Shown here: in pieces, positions 19,247 through 33,083 of the stretch
Numbering within the stretch: the stretch's first letter is position 1
Layout of the letters: each line of letters starts with the position of its first letter
From: UBA981 sp942490995
Lineage (GTDB): Bacteria; Pseudomonadota; Gammaproteobacteria; Ga0077536
Length of the DNA: 64,000 bases
NCBI GenBank assembly: GCA_942490995.1
Contig: CALOBG010000006.1
Coordinates: forward strand, 1 to 64,000
Direction of reading: 5' to 3'
Translations under genes and position numbers: made by a program
The notes under the pieces: generated by a model
What the model was told of the DNA's origin: nothing
Seen by the model: the letters and a program-made list of their open reading frames with translations, nothing else
The model's database searches: none

Positions 19247-22200
19247 ATGGCCTATACATACACCGAGAAAAAACGCATTCGCAAAGACTTCAGCAAAACA
19301 CCTCCGATCCTGGAAGTGCCGTACCTGCTGGAGACCCAGATCGAGTCCTACAAGCGATTTTTGCAGGAAGACCGTGCGGTCGGGGATCGCAATGATTACG
19401 GACTGCACGCGGCGTTTCGTTCGGTGTTTCCGATCGAGAGCTATTCCGGCAATGCCGTGCTCGAATATGTCAGCTATCGTCTCGGTGCGCCGGTCTTCGA
19501 CGTCAAGGAATGCCAGGTCCGTGGCCTGACCTACGCGGCATCGCTGCGCGTGACCGTGCGCCTGGTTATCTACGATAAGGAATCCGGCGCCGAAAAAGCC
19601 ATCAAGGACGTGCGTGAGCAGGAAGTGTACATGGGCGAATTGCCGCTCATGACGACCAACGGCACGTTCGTCATCAACGGCACCGAGCGCGTTATCGTTT
19701 CGCAATTGCACCGGTCGCCGGGCGTGTTTTTCGACCACGACCGCGGCAAAACCCACTCCTCGGGCAAGCTGCTGTTCTCGGCCCGTGTGATCCCTTATCG
19801 CGGTTCGTGGCTGGATTTCGAGTTCGACCCGAAAGACCACGTTTACGTGCGTATTGATCGTCGGCGTAAATTGCCGGCCACGGTGTTGCTGCGTGCGTTG
19901 GGATTTTCGACCGAGCAGATGCTCGAGATCTTTTTCGAGCGCGATACCTTCGTACTCGATGGCGAACAGGTGCGCGTACACCTGATACCCGAACGCCTGC
20001 GCGGTGAAACGCTGGAATTCGACCTCGTCGACGCCAAGGGCAACGTGCTGGTCGAGGCGGAGCGGCGCATCACGGCGCGCCACACGCGTGAAATCCAGGA
20101 ACTCGGGATCACGGAAATCACCGTGCCGCATTCGTTCCTGATCGGCAAGAAGGTCGCGCGCGATATTCCCGGCAAGGACGACGGCGAACTGCTCGCCCCG
20201 GCCAACGAAGAAATCACCGAGGAACTGCTCGAGAAGCTGCTCGAGCAGGGCGTTACTGAACTCGAGACCATTTTCGCCAACGATCTCGACCATGGCGCCT
20301 ACATTTCCGAGACCCTGCGTGTCGATCCCACCACCACGCCGCTCGAGGCGCAGGTCGAGATCTACCGCATGATGCGTCCCGGCGAACCGCCGACCAAGGA
20401 CGCCGCCGAGAACCTGTTCCGCAACCTGTTCTTCACCGAAGACCGCTACGACCTGTCCGGCGTCGGACGTATGAAATTCAACCGTCGCGTCGGCCGCAAC
20501 GAAGTCGTCGGCAGCGGCGTGCTCGATGAGAACGACATCATCGACGTTCTGAAAGTGCTAATCGACATCCGTAACGGCAATGGCACCGTCGACGACATCG
20601 ATCACCTTGGCAACCGGCGCGTACGCAGCGTCGGCGAAATGGCGGAAAACCAGTTCCGGGTCGGGCTGGTCCGCGTCGAGCGCGCGGTCAAGGAGCGTTT
20701 GAGCCTGGCCGAGTCGGAAGGCTATATGCCGCAGGAACTGATCAATGCCAAGCCGGTGTCGGCGGTGATCAAGGAGTTCTTCGGTTCGAGCCAGCTCTCG
20801 CAGTTCATGGACCAGAACAATCCGCTGTCGGAGGTCACCCACAAGCGCCGCGTTTCCGCGCTCGGGCCGGGCGGCCTTACCCGTGAGCGCGCCGGTTTCG
20901 AAGTTCGCGATGTGCACCCGACGCACTACGGGCGCGTGTGCCCTATCGAGACGCCTGAAGGACCGAATATCGGTCTTATCAACTCGCTGGCGGTTTATGC
21001 ACGCACCAATGAATACGGTTTCCTCGAGACGCCCTATCGTAAGGTCGAAGACAGCAAGGTCACGGACAAGATCGAATACCTGTCTGCTATCGAGGAAGGC
21101 CAGTATGTGATCGCCCAGGCCAACGCCGTGCTGAACGAAAAAGGTGTGCTGACCGGCAGCCTGGTGTCGTCCCGCTATCAGAACGAGTTCATGCTCGCGT
21201 CGCCGGAACGGATCCAGTACATGGACGTGTCGCCCCGCCAGATCGTGTCCGTGGCGGCAGCGTTGATCCCGTTCCTCGAGCACGATGACGCCAACCGTGC
21301 GCTCATGGGTTCGAACATGCAGCGCCAGGCGGTGCCGACCTTGCGCGCTGACAAGCCGCTGGTAGGAACCGGTATCGAACGCACCGTGGCCCAGGATTCC
21401 GGCGTCACGGTCGTCGCGCGCCGCGGCGGCGAAGTTTATGCCGTTGACGCCAGCCGGATCGTAGTGCGGGTTAATGACGAAGAAACCAGTGCGGGTGAGC
21501 CGGGTGTGGACATCTACAACCTGACCAAATACACCCGTTCCAACCAGAATACCTGCATCAACCAGAAGCCGCTGGTCAAGCTCGGCGACCGCATTGCAAG
21601 AGGCGACGTGCTCGGCGACGGACCGTCGACCGACCTCGGCGAACTTGCACTGGGACAGAACATGCTGGTCGCGTTCATGCCCTGGAACGGCTACAACTTC
21701 GAGGATTCGATCCTCATCTCCGAACGTGTGGTGCAGGAAGATCGCTTCACCTCGATCCACATCGAGGAACTGACCTGCGTTGCCCGTGATACCAAGCTCG
21801 GGCCAGAAGAAATCTCGGCCGATATCCCCAACGTCAGTGAAGGCGCGCTGTCCAAGCTCGACGAATCCGGGATCGTTTACATCGGCGCCGAAGTACACCC
21901 CGGTGACATTCTCGTTGGCAAGGTCACGCCGAAGGGCGAAACCCAGCTGACCCCGGAAGAAAAGTTGCTGCGTGCGATTTTCGGTGAAAAGGCGTCCGAC
22001 GTAAAAGATACCTCGCTGCGCGTGCCGTCAGGCATGAGCGGCACGGTCATCGACGTGCAGGTTTTCACCCGTGACGGCATCGAAAAGGATGCCCGTGCGC
22101 GGGAAATCGAGAACGCCGAGATTGCGCGGGTCAAAAAAGATCTCGACGACCAGCTGCAGATCCTGGAAGAGGACATTTTCCAGCGCGTCGAGCGCATCGT

Positions 22201-23323
22201 AACCGGCAAGAACGCCGAGAAAGGTCCGGGCCAGATGAAAGGCGGGGCCAAAATTACCAAGCAGATGCTCGCCGAAGTCGATCGACTGAAGTGGTTTGAT
22301 ATCCGTCTCAAGAACGACACGGCTACCGAACAGCTCGAACAGCTTGCCGCGCAGATCGAAAAACATCGCGAAGATTTCCAGGCCCAGTTCGAAGAGAAGA
22401 AAGCCAAGCTGACGACCGGTGACGATCTGGCGCCTGGCGTGCTCAAAATGGCCAAGGTCTATCTGGCGGTGAAGCGGCGTATGCAGCCGGGTGACAAAAT
22501 GGCCGGCCGCCACGGCAACAAGGGCGTGGTGTCGATGATCGTTCCGATCGAAGACATGCCGCATATGGAAGATGGCCGCCCCGTCGACGTGGTTCTGAAC
22601 CCGCTTGGTGTGCCGTCGCGTATGAATGTCGGCCAGGTCCTGGAGGCGCACCTCGGCTGGGCCGCGCAGGGACTCGGGCAGCGCATCGGCGATATGCTGG
22701 AGCGGGCCGCGAACGTCAATGAACTGCGTGAATTTCTCGGCAAGATATACAACACCAGCGGCCATCACGAAGACATCGACTCGCTCACGGACGACGAGAT
22801 CCCGGCCCTGTGTGAAAACCTCAAGGGTGGCGTGCCGATGGCGACGCCGGTCTTCGACGGCGCCAAGGAGCAGGAAATCAAGGCCATGCTGGAGCTGGCC
22901 GGCCTGCCGGTGTCAGGCCAGACGACGCTCTACGACGGTCGTACCGGCGATGCCTTCGACCGACCGGTTACCGTCGGCTACATGTATATCCTGAAACTGA
23001 ACCATCTCGTTGACGACAAGATGCATGCGCGTTCGACCGGGCCGTATTCCCTGGTCACGCAGCAGCCCCTCGGCGGTAAAGCCCAGTTCGGTGGCCAGCG
23101 TTTCGGTGAAATGGAGGTCTGGGCACTGGAAGCCTATGGCGCGTCCTACACGTTGCAGGAAATGCTGACCGTCAAGTCTGACGACGTGAACGGCCGGACC
23201 AAGATGTATAAGAACATCGTCGACGGCGATCACCGGATGGAAGCCGGGATGCCCGAATCGTTCAACGTATTGCTCAAGGAACTGCGATCTCTCGGTATCG
23301 ATATCGAACTCGAGCACGAATAA
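19247..23323 (+). CDS. rpoB: DNA-directed RNA polymerase subunit beta
   Basis: This subunit forms one pincer and part of the catalytic centre of RNA polymerase. It has 1358 residues, close to the E. coli length. Landmarks are YTYTEKKRIRKDF at the start, the rifampicin-binding region at about 513-545 with GSSQLSQFMDQNNPLSE and HKRRVSALGPGG, VHPTHYGRVCPIETPEGPNIG, and the C-terminal MAGRHGNKGVVS and FGGQRFGEMEVWALEAYG. The rifampicin region reads wild type, so sensitivity would be expected. The frame is open throughout. It is followed by rpoC after 50 bp. Confidence 0.99.
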   Translation: MAYTYTEKKRIRKDFSKTPPILEVPYLLETQIESYKRFLQEDRAVGDRNDYGLHAAFRSVFPIESYSGNAVLEYVSYRLGAPVFDVKECQVRGLTYAASLRVTVRLVIYDKESGAEKAIKDVREQEVYMGELPLMTTNGTFVINGTERVIVSQLHRSPGVFFDHDRGKTHSSGKLLFSARVIPYRGSWLDFEFDPKDHVYVRIDRRRKLPATVLLRALGFSTEQMLEIFFERDTFVLDGEQVRVHLIPERLRGETLEFDLVDAKGNVLVEAERRITARHTREIQELGITEITVPHSFLIGKKVARDIPGKDDGELLAPANEEITEELLEKLLEQGVTELETIFANDLDHGAYISETLRVDPTTTPLEAQVEIYRMMRPGEPPTKDAAENLFRNLFFTEDRYDLSGVGRMKFNRRVGRNEVVGSGVLDENDIIDVLKVLIDIRNGNGTVDDIDHLGNRRVRSVGEMAENQFRVGLVRVERAVKERLSLAESEGYMPQELINAKPVSAVIKEFFGSSQLSQFMDQNNPLSEVTHKRRVSALGPGGLTRERAGFEVRDVHPTHYGRVCPIETPEGPNIGLINSLAVYARTNEYGFLETPYRKVEDSKVTDKIEYLSAIEEGQYVIAQANAVLNEKGVLTGSLVSSRYQNEFMLASPERIQYMDVSPRQIVSVAAALIPFLEHDDANRALMGSNMQRQAVPTLRADKPLVGTGIERTVAQDSGVTVVARRGGEVYAVDASRIVVRVNDEETSAGEPGVDIYNLTKYTRSNQNTCINQKPLVKLGDRIARGDVLGDGPSTDLGELALGQNMLVAFMPWNGYNFEDSILISERVVQEDRFTSIHIEELTCVARDTKLGPEEISADIPNVSEGALSKLDESGIVYIGAEVHPGDILVGKVTPKGETQLTPEEKLLRAIFGEKASDVKDTSLRVPSGMSGTVIDVQVFTRDGIEKDARAREIENAEIARVKKDLDDQLQILEEDIFQRVERIVTGKNAEKGPGQMKGGAKITKQMLAEVDRLKWFDIRLKNDTATEQLEQLAAQIEKHREDFQAQFEEKKAKLTTGDDLAPGVLKMAKVYLAVKRRMQPGDKMAGRHGNKGVVSMIVPIEDMPHMEDGRPVDVVLNPLGVPSRMNVGQVLEAHLGWAAQGLGQRIGDMLERAANVNELREFLGKIYNTSGHHEDIDSLTDDEIPALCENLKGGVPMATPVFDGAKEQEIKAMLELAGLPVSGQTTLYDGRTGDAFDRPVTVGYMYILKLNHLVDDKMHARSTGPYSLVTQQPLGGKAQFGGQRFGEMEVWALEAYGASYTLQEMLTVKSDDVNGRTKMYKNIVDGDHRMEAGMPESFNVLLKELRSLGIDIELEHE

Positions 23324-23373
23324 GACTGCATACGAACATTTGGCGCGAACCCAAGCGTTAAGGAGAATTAATT

Positions 23374-27612
<4,239 letters not shown>

Positions 27613-27618
27613 GGGCCG

Positions 27619-27648
27619 TTGACAGGCCGGAGCTAAGCTCCTTATAAT
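27619..27648 (+). promoter_or_regulatory. Consensus sigma-70 promoter ahead of the str operon
   Basis: TTGACA (27619-27624) and TATAAT (27643-27648) are both perfect consensus boxes, 18 bases apart, right after the rpoC stop. Start of transcription is expected near 27655. That would put the terminator-like hairpin at 27658-27693 at the very 5' end of the rpsL transcript. Confidence 0.85.
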
Positions 27649-27657
27649 TCCGCTGCT

Positions 27658-27693
27658 ACGACAGGCCGGAGTGATCCAGCCTGTCGTTTTTTT
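27658..27693 (+). terminator. Intrinsic terminator or attenuator after rpoC
   Basis: ACGACAGGC (27658-27666) pairs perfectly with GCCTGTCGT (27679-27687) and is followed by a run of seven T. It can end rpoBC transcripts. Because a consensus promoter sits just upstream, it could also attenuate the str operon. The left arm repeats 12 bases (GACAGGCCGGAG) already present over the -35 box. Confidence 0.85.
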
Positions 27694-27836
27694 GCGCTGT
27701 CGTTTTCGACTTCGTCTCCGAACTACCGTCCTGCGGCTCACGCTGCCGGCACGGTCGTTCCCAAAGACCACACGATAAACCGCGCAAATCGCTGTTTAAC
27801 AACCGGGTATAACCAACAAACGCTGCAAAAGACGTT

Positions 27837-28211
27837 ATGGCGACAATTAATCAATTAGTGCGTAAGGGGCGGAAGCGCCAGCGCAAAAAGAGTAACGTAC
27901 CGGCCCTCGAAGCCTGTCCTCAGAAGCGCGGCGTATGTACCCGTGTTTACACGACAACTCCGAAAAAGCCGAACTCGGCGCTACGCAAAGTGGCGCGCGT
28001 ACGGCTGACCAACGGTCAGGAAGTAACCACTTATATCGGCGGTGAAGGCCACAACCTGCAGGAACACTCCGTGATCCTGATCCGTGGCGGCCGTGTCAAG
28101 GATCTTCCCGGTGTCCGTTACCACACCGTGCGCGGCACCCTCGACACCTCGGGTGTCGGCGAGCGTCGCCAGGGACGTTCGAAGTACGGCGCCAAGCGTC
28201 CGAAAGCTTAA
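27837..28211 (+). CDS. rpsL: 30S ribosomal protein S12
   Basis: S12 sits at the decoding centre and controls accuracy. The 124 residues start ATINQLVRKGRKRQRKKSNVP. The streptomycin-relevant stretches TPKKPNSALRK and GRVKDLPGVRYHTVRG are wild type, so no streptomycin resistance is predicted. It is the first gene of the str operon (rpsL-rpsG-fusA-tufA), about 180 bases downstream of the consensus promoter. Confidence 0.99.
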   Translation: MATINQLVRKGRKRQRKKSNVPALEACPQKRGVCTRVYTTTPKKPNSALRKVARVRLTNGQEVTTYIGGEGHNLQEHSVILIRGGRVKDLPGVRYHTVRGTLDTSGVGERRQGRSKYGAKRPKA

Positions 28212-28238
28212 GACCTCTGATTTGTTAAGGCTGTACCC

Positions 28239-28709
28239 ATGTCAAGACGCCACGTAGCTGCTAAACGCGAGATCCTGCCGGACCCGAAATACGGCGATCG
28301 CACGCTGACCAAATTCATCAATATGGTGATGTCGCGCGGTAAAAAAGCCGTCGCCGAAAAGATCGTCTACGGCGCGCTCAGCGAAGTCGAGCAGCGCGGT
28401 CGCGGCACTGCCATCGAAGTGTTCAAACAGGCCCTCGAAAACGTCGAGCCCAAGGTCGAGGTCAAATCCCGTCGTGTCGGCGGCGCTACCTATCAGGTTC
28501 CGGTCGAAGTCCGCCAGAGTCGCCGTGCCGCACTGGCCATGCGCTGGCTGGTCGACGCGGCGCGCAAGCGCAACGAAAAATCGATGGGGCAGCGTCTCGC
28601 CAACGAAATGCTGGAAGCGTTCGAGAACCGCGGCTCGGCGGTCAAGAAGCGTGAAGACACCCATAAGATGGCCGAAGCCAACCGCGCGTTTTCGCATTAC
28701 CGCTGGTAG
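28239..28709 (+). CDS. rpsG: 30S ribosomal protein S7
   Basis: S7 nucleates assembly of the 16S 3' domain (head) and contacts E-site tRNA; in E. coli it is the translational repressor of the str operon. The 156-residue sequence shows REILPDPKYGDRTLTKFINMVM, GGATYQVPVEVR and MAEANRAFSHYRW, all typical. It lies 27 bp after rpsL and 26 bp before fusA. Confidence 0.98.
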   Translation: MSRRHVAAKREILPDPKYGDRTLTKFINMVMSRGKKAVAEKIVYGALSEVEQRGRGTAIEVFKQALENVEPKVEVKSRRVGGATYQVPVEVRQSRRAALAMRWLVDAARKRNEKSMGQRLANEMLEAFENRGSAVKKREDTHKMAEANRAFSHYRW

Positions 28710-28735
28710 TTTGAGTACGTTCAGGAACCACTACC

Positions 28736-30828
28736 GTGCCACGCATTACGCCCATCGAGCGCTATCGCAATATCGGCATCATGGCCCATATTGACGCGGG
28801 TAAGACCACCACGACCGAGCGCATCCTTTACTACACCGGTGTATCGCACAAGATCGGTGAGGTACACGATGGCGCCGCCGTGATGGACTGGATGGAGCAG
28901 GAGCAGGAGCGGGGCATCACGATTACCTCCGCGGCGACGACTTGTTTCTGGGCCGGCATGGCGCAGCAGTTCCCCCAGCACCGCATCAATATCATCGATA
29001 CCCCCGGGCACGTCGACTTCACCATTGAAGTGGAGCGTTCCCTGCGTGTCCTGGACGGCGCGGTGGCGGTATTCTGCGCGGTCGGCGGTGTCGAACCGCA
29101 GTCCGAAACAGTGTGGCGCCAGGCCAATAAATACCACGTCCCGCGCCTCGCCTTCGTCAACAAGATGGATCGTGCCGGCGCCGACTTCCTGCGCGTAGTC
29201 GCTCAGATCAAGACCCGCCTCGGCGGCAACCCGGTCCCCGTGCAATTTCCGATTGGTGCGGAGGAGCATTTCGAAGGCGTTGTCGATCTGATCAAGATGA
29301 AGGCTATTTTCTGGGACGAGGCAGCGCTCGGTACCAGTTTCGAAGAGCGGGAAATTCCGGCGACATGTACGAGCAGTGTGCAGCGCTGCGAGAAAACCTG
29401 GTCGAGTGCGCGGCCGAATCGTGTGAGGCGCTGACTGAAAAATATCTCAACGAAGCCGAACTCAGCATCGAGGAGATCAAGTCCGGACTGCGTCGGCGTA
29501 CGCTGAACAATGAGATCGTACCGGTACTGTGTGGATCGGCGTTCAAGAACAAGGGCGTCCAGGCTTTGCTCGACGCGGTCGTGGAATACATGCCGGCGCC
29601 AATCGAGGTCAAGGCGATCAACGGCCTGCTCGAAGATGGCGAAACGGAAGACTTCCGGCAGGCCTCCGATGAGGAGCCGTTCGCGGCCCTCGCCTTTAAG
29701 ATCGCCACCGACCCCTTCGTCGGTACGCTGTCGTTTTTCCGGGTCTATTCCGGCGTCGTTAAAACCGGCGACAGCGTCTATAACCCGGTCAAGGACAAGA
29801 AAGAGCGCTTCGGGCGCATCCTGCAGATGCACGCCAACAGCCGCGAAGAACTCAAGGAAGTACGCGCCGGTGATATCGCCGCGGCGGTCGGGCTCAAAGA
29901 TGTCACTACCGGTGACACGCTGTGCGATCCGAACCACGTCATTACGCTCGAGCGTATGGAATTCCCCGATCCGGTGATCGCCGTCGCGGTCGAACCGAAG
30001 ACCCAGAGCGATCAGGAAAAAATGGGCGTGGCTTTGCAAAAGCTCGCCGCCGAAGACCCGTCTTTCCGCGTTTCCACCGACGAAGAATCCGGCCAGACCA
30101 TCATCGCCGGCATGGGTGAACTGCACCTGGAAATCATCGTCGACCGCATGAAGCGTGAGTTCAAGGTCGAGGCCAATGTCGGCAAGCCGCAGGTCGCCTA
30201 TCGTGAAACCATCACCCGCACGAATCCCAAGGCGGAGGGCAAGTTTGTTCGCCAGACTGGCGGTCGCGGCCAATACGGACATGTGATCCTGAAGCTCGAA
30301 CCGGCCGAACGCGGTGCGGGTTTTTCATTTCTCAACGAAATCATCGGCGGCGCGATCCCGAAGGAATTCATTCCCGCGGTCCAGAAAGGCGTGCAGGAAG
30401 CCCTGGCCAACGGCGTCCTCGCCGGTTACCCGGTGGTCGACGTCAAGGTCACCTTGTACGACGGTTCCTATCACGATGTCGATTCCAGCGAAGTAGCCTT
30501 CAAAGTCGCCGGTTCGATGGCATTTCGTGAAGGGGTGCGCGACGCCAAACCGGCATTGCTCGAGCCGGTCATGCACGTCGAGGGTGTCACACCTGACGAT
30601 TACATGGGTACCGTCAACGGCGATCTGAACCGCCGCCGCGGGGTATTGCTGGGCAGCGAAGAATCGCCCAGTGGCGCAATTATTCGCGCCGATGTACCGC
30701 TTGCGGAAATGTTCGGCTACGCGACGGACCTGCGGTCGGCCACGCAGGGCCGGGCGACGTACTCGATGGAATTCTCACGTTATGTGGCTGCGCCCAATAA
30801 CGTCGCTGAAACATCATCAAAGAAATAA
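28736..30828 (+). CDS. fusA: Elongation factor G, with one frameshift
   Basis: EF-G is the GTPase that drives translocation. Translation starts at GTG 28736 (PRITPIERYRNIGIMAHIDAGKTTTTERIL) and carries DTPGHVDF and NKMDRAGADF. The frame breaks near 29359-29362, where family alignment predicts IPADMYEQC but the sequence reads IPATCTSS. Adding one G there restores a continuous 697-residue protein. The downstream part is intact (LCGSAFKNKGVQALLDA, GQTIIAGMGELHLEIIVDRM, GGRGQYGHV, GSYHDVDSSE, LSRRRG-like LNRRRGVLLG). Because EF-G is essential, a missing base in the consensus is more likely than a real mutation. tufA follows. Confidence 0.95.
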
Positions 30829-30873
30829 AGCAGTTAACCGGCGCTAGAAAAGTCAAGTAAGAGAGGTTGAGTC

Positions 30874-32069
30874 ATGTCCAAGGAGAAATTTCAAAGAACC
30901 AAGCCGCACGTGAACGTAGGCACGATCGGCCACGTAGATCACGGTAAGACGACGCTGACGGCGGCGCTGACGACGGTATCGGCGGCGAAGTTTGGTGGTG
31001 AAACGAAAGCTTACGACCAGATTGACAACGCGCCGGAAGAACGCGAGCGCGGTATCACGATTGCGACGGCGCACGTCGAGTACGAGAGCGCGAAGCGTCA
31101 TTACGCGCACGTAGATTGCCCGGGACACGCGGATTACGTGAAGAACATGATCACGGGTGCGGCGCAGATGGACGGCGCGATTCTGGTTTGCAGCGCGGCG
31201 GACGGCCCGATGCCGCAGACGCGTGAACACATTCTGCTGGCGCGCCAGGTGGGTGTGCCGAAGATCGTGGTGTACCTGAACAAGGCGGACATGGTCGACG
31301 ACGCGGAGCTGATGGAACTGGTGGAGATGGAAGTGCGGGAGTTGCTGGATCTGTACCAGTTTCCCGGCGACGACACACCGGTGATCATCGGCAGCGCGCT
31401 GAAAGCGGTGGAAGGCGACGAGAGCGAGATTGGGATGCCGTCGATCGAGCGTCTGGTTACGGCGATGGACGAGTTCATCCCGATCCCGGAGCGTCCGGTT
31501 GATCTGCCGTTTCTGCTGCCGATCGAGGATGTGTTTTCGATATCGGGCCGCGGCACGGTGGTGACGGGCGCAATCACGCAAGGGATAATCCACACGGGCG
31601 ACAAGGTCCAAATTGTGGGTATCAAGGAAAAGACGCAAGACACGACGGTGACGGGTGTTGAGATGTTCCGCAAGCTGCTTGATCAGGGTCAGGCTGGTGA
31701 CAACGTTGGTGTGCTGCTGCGCGGCACGAAGCGCGAGGACGTGGAGCGGGGTCAGGTGCTGTGCGAAGCCGGGTTCGGTCAATCCGCACACGCATTTCGA
31801 GGCGGAAGTGTACGTATTGTCGAAAGAAGAGGGTGGTCGCCACACGCCGTTTTTCAACAACTACCGGCCGCAGTTTTACTTCCGGACGACGGACGTGACG
31901 GGCGCGGTGCGAGCTGCCGGAAGGCGTTGAGATGGTGATGCCGGGCGACAACGTGAAGGTGACGGTGACGCTGATCAACCCGATCGCGATGGAAGATGGA
32001 TTGCGCTTTGCGATCCGCGAAGGTGGCCGCACGGTTGGCGCCGGCGTGGTCGCGAAGATCATTGAATAG
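30874..32069 (+). CDS. tufA: Elongation factor Tu, copy 2, with two frameshifts and a divergent domain II block
   Basis: This is the second EF-Tu gene, in its usual site after fusA. DNA is almost identical to tufB up to about 31567. Then 27 codons (31568-31652) differ strongly, reading AITQGIIHTGDKVQIVGI and KEKTQDTTV in place of RVERGKVVVGEEVEIVGI and RATQKTIC. Identity resumes at TGVEMFRKLL. Compared with tufB there is an extra base near 31764 (GTGCGAAG for GTGCAAG) and another near 31912 (GGTGCGAGC for GGTGGAGC). Removing both gives 397 residues ending GAGVVAKIIE. The indels are probably consensus errors, but real decay of one of two copies would also be tolerated. Confidence 0.9.
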
Positions 32070-32106
32070 TTCGGCCTCGTAAACAACACGATACGCGCAA
32101 AACAAG

Positions 32107-32418
32107 ATGAACCAGCAAGTAATCAGAATCCGGTTAAAAGCTTTCGACCATCGCCTGATCGATCAGTCGACCAAGGAGATCGTCGAAACGGCTAAGCGGA
32201 CTGGCGCTCAGATCAAGGGTCCGATCCCGTTGCCAACGAAGAAGGAACGCTTCACGGTCCTGATCTCACCGCACGTCAACAAGGATGCGCGGGATCAATA
32301 CGAAATCCGCACGCACAAGCGTCTTCTCGACATCGTCAACCCGACGGATAAAACCGTAGACGCGTTGATGAAGCTCGACCTCGCGGCCGGCGTCGACGTG
32401 CAGATTAAGTTGAATTAG
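32107..32418 (+). CDS. rpsJ: 30S ribosomal protein S10 (NusE)
   Basis: S10 serves the ribosome and, as NusE, transcription antitermination. The 103 residues start NQQVIRIRLKAFDHRLIDQST and contain GPIPLPTKKERFTVLISPHVNKDARDQYE, the family core. It is the first gene of the S10 operon. Only 37 bases separate it from tufA, so the long L4-controlled leader known in E. coli is absent and the operon may be read from upstream. Confidence 0.98.
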   Translation: MNQQVIRIRLKAFDHRLIDQSTKEIVETAKRTGAQIKGPIPLPTKKERFTVLISPHVNKDARDQYEIRTHKRLLDIVNPTDKTVDALMKLDLAAGVDVQIKLN

Positions 32419-32436
32419 GCGGGTTGGAGAGCACGC

Positions 32437-33075
32437 ATGAGCCTTGGTTTAATCGGTGTAAAACGCGGCATGACGCGCGTATTTACGGAAGAGGGCGCAT
32501 CGATCCCGGTAACGGTGGTCGAGGTGCAGCCTAACCGCGTCACGCGCGTCAAAACCACCGAGAGCGACGGTTATCGCGCGGTGCAGGTCACCCTGGGCGA
32601 AAAGCCGCAGAACCGTGTCAGCCAGCCGTTGGCCGGCGAATACAAGAAGGCCGGGGTAGTGGCGGGCGACGGCCTGTGGGAATTCCGCCTCGACGAGTCC
32701 GAAGGCGAGGACCTCGCGACCGGCGCCGAGATCAAGGTCGAACTGTTTGCGCCAGGGCAGCGCGTTGACGTTACAGGTACGACTATCGGTAAAGGTTTCG
32801 CCGGGGTGGTTAAACGGCACCATTTTCGCACCCAGGACGCGACCCACGGCAACTCGCTGTCACATCGTGTACCGGGTTCTATCGGCCAGTGCCAGACCCC
32901 GGGGCGTGTTTTCAAAGGCAAAAAAATGGCCGGACACATGGGTGACAAACGTCGCACCGTGCAGGGTCTGGAAATCGTCCGCGTCGACACGGAACGTAAC
33001 CTGCTGCTGGTCAAGGGCGCGGTGCCCGGCGCCAAGGGCGGTGACGTCATGATCCGACCGGCGGTCAAAGCCTGA
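32437..33075 (+). CDS. rplC: 50S ribosomal protein L3
   Basis: L3 is an early assembly protein near the peptidyl-transferase centre. The 212 residues show GLIGVKRGMTRVFTE at the start and the internal loop GKGFAGVVKRHHF, HGNSLSHRVPGSIGQCQTPG and KGKKMAGHMG. The GQCQTPG glutamine is the one methylated by PrmB in E. coli. rplD follows after 8 bp. Confidence 0.98.
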   Translation: MSLGLIGVKRGMTRVFTEEGASIPVTVVEVQPNRVTRVKTTESDGYRAVQVTLGEKPQNRVSQPLAGEYKKAGVVAGDGLWEFRLDESEGEDLATGAEIKVELFAPGQRVDVTGTTIGKGFAGVVKRHHFRTQDATHGNSLSHRVPGSIGQCQTPGRVFKGKKMAGHMGDKRRTVQGLEIVRVDTERNLLLVKGAVPGAKGGDVMIRPAVKA

Positions 33076-33083
33076 AGCTGATA

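Noticed and set aside
29359..29365. Programmed frameshift in fusA
   Set aside because: No slippery sequence or stimulatory structure is apparent, and EF-G is not known to be frameshift-regulated. A consensus error is simpler.
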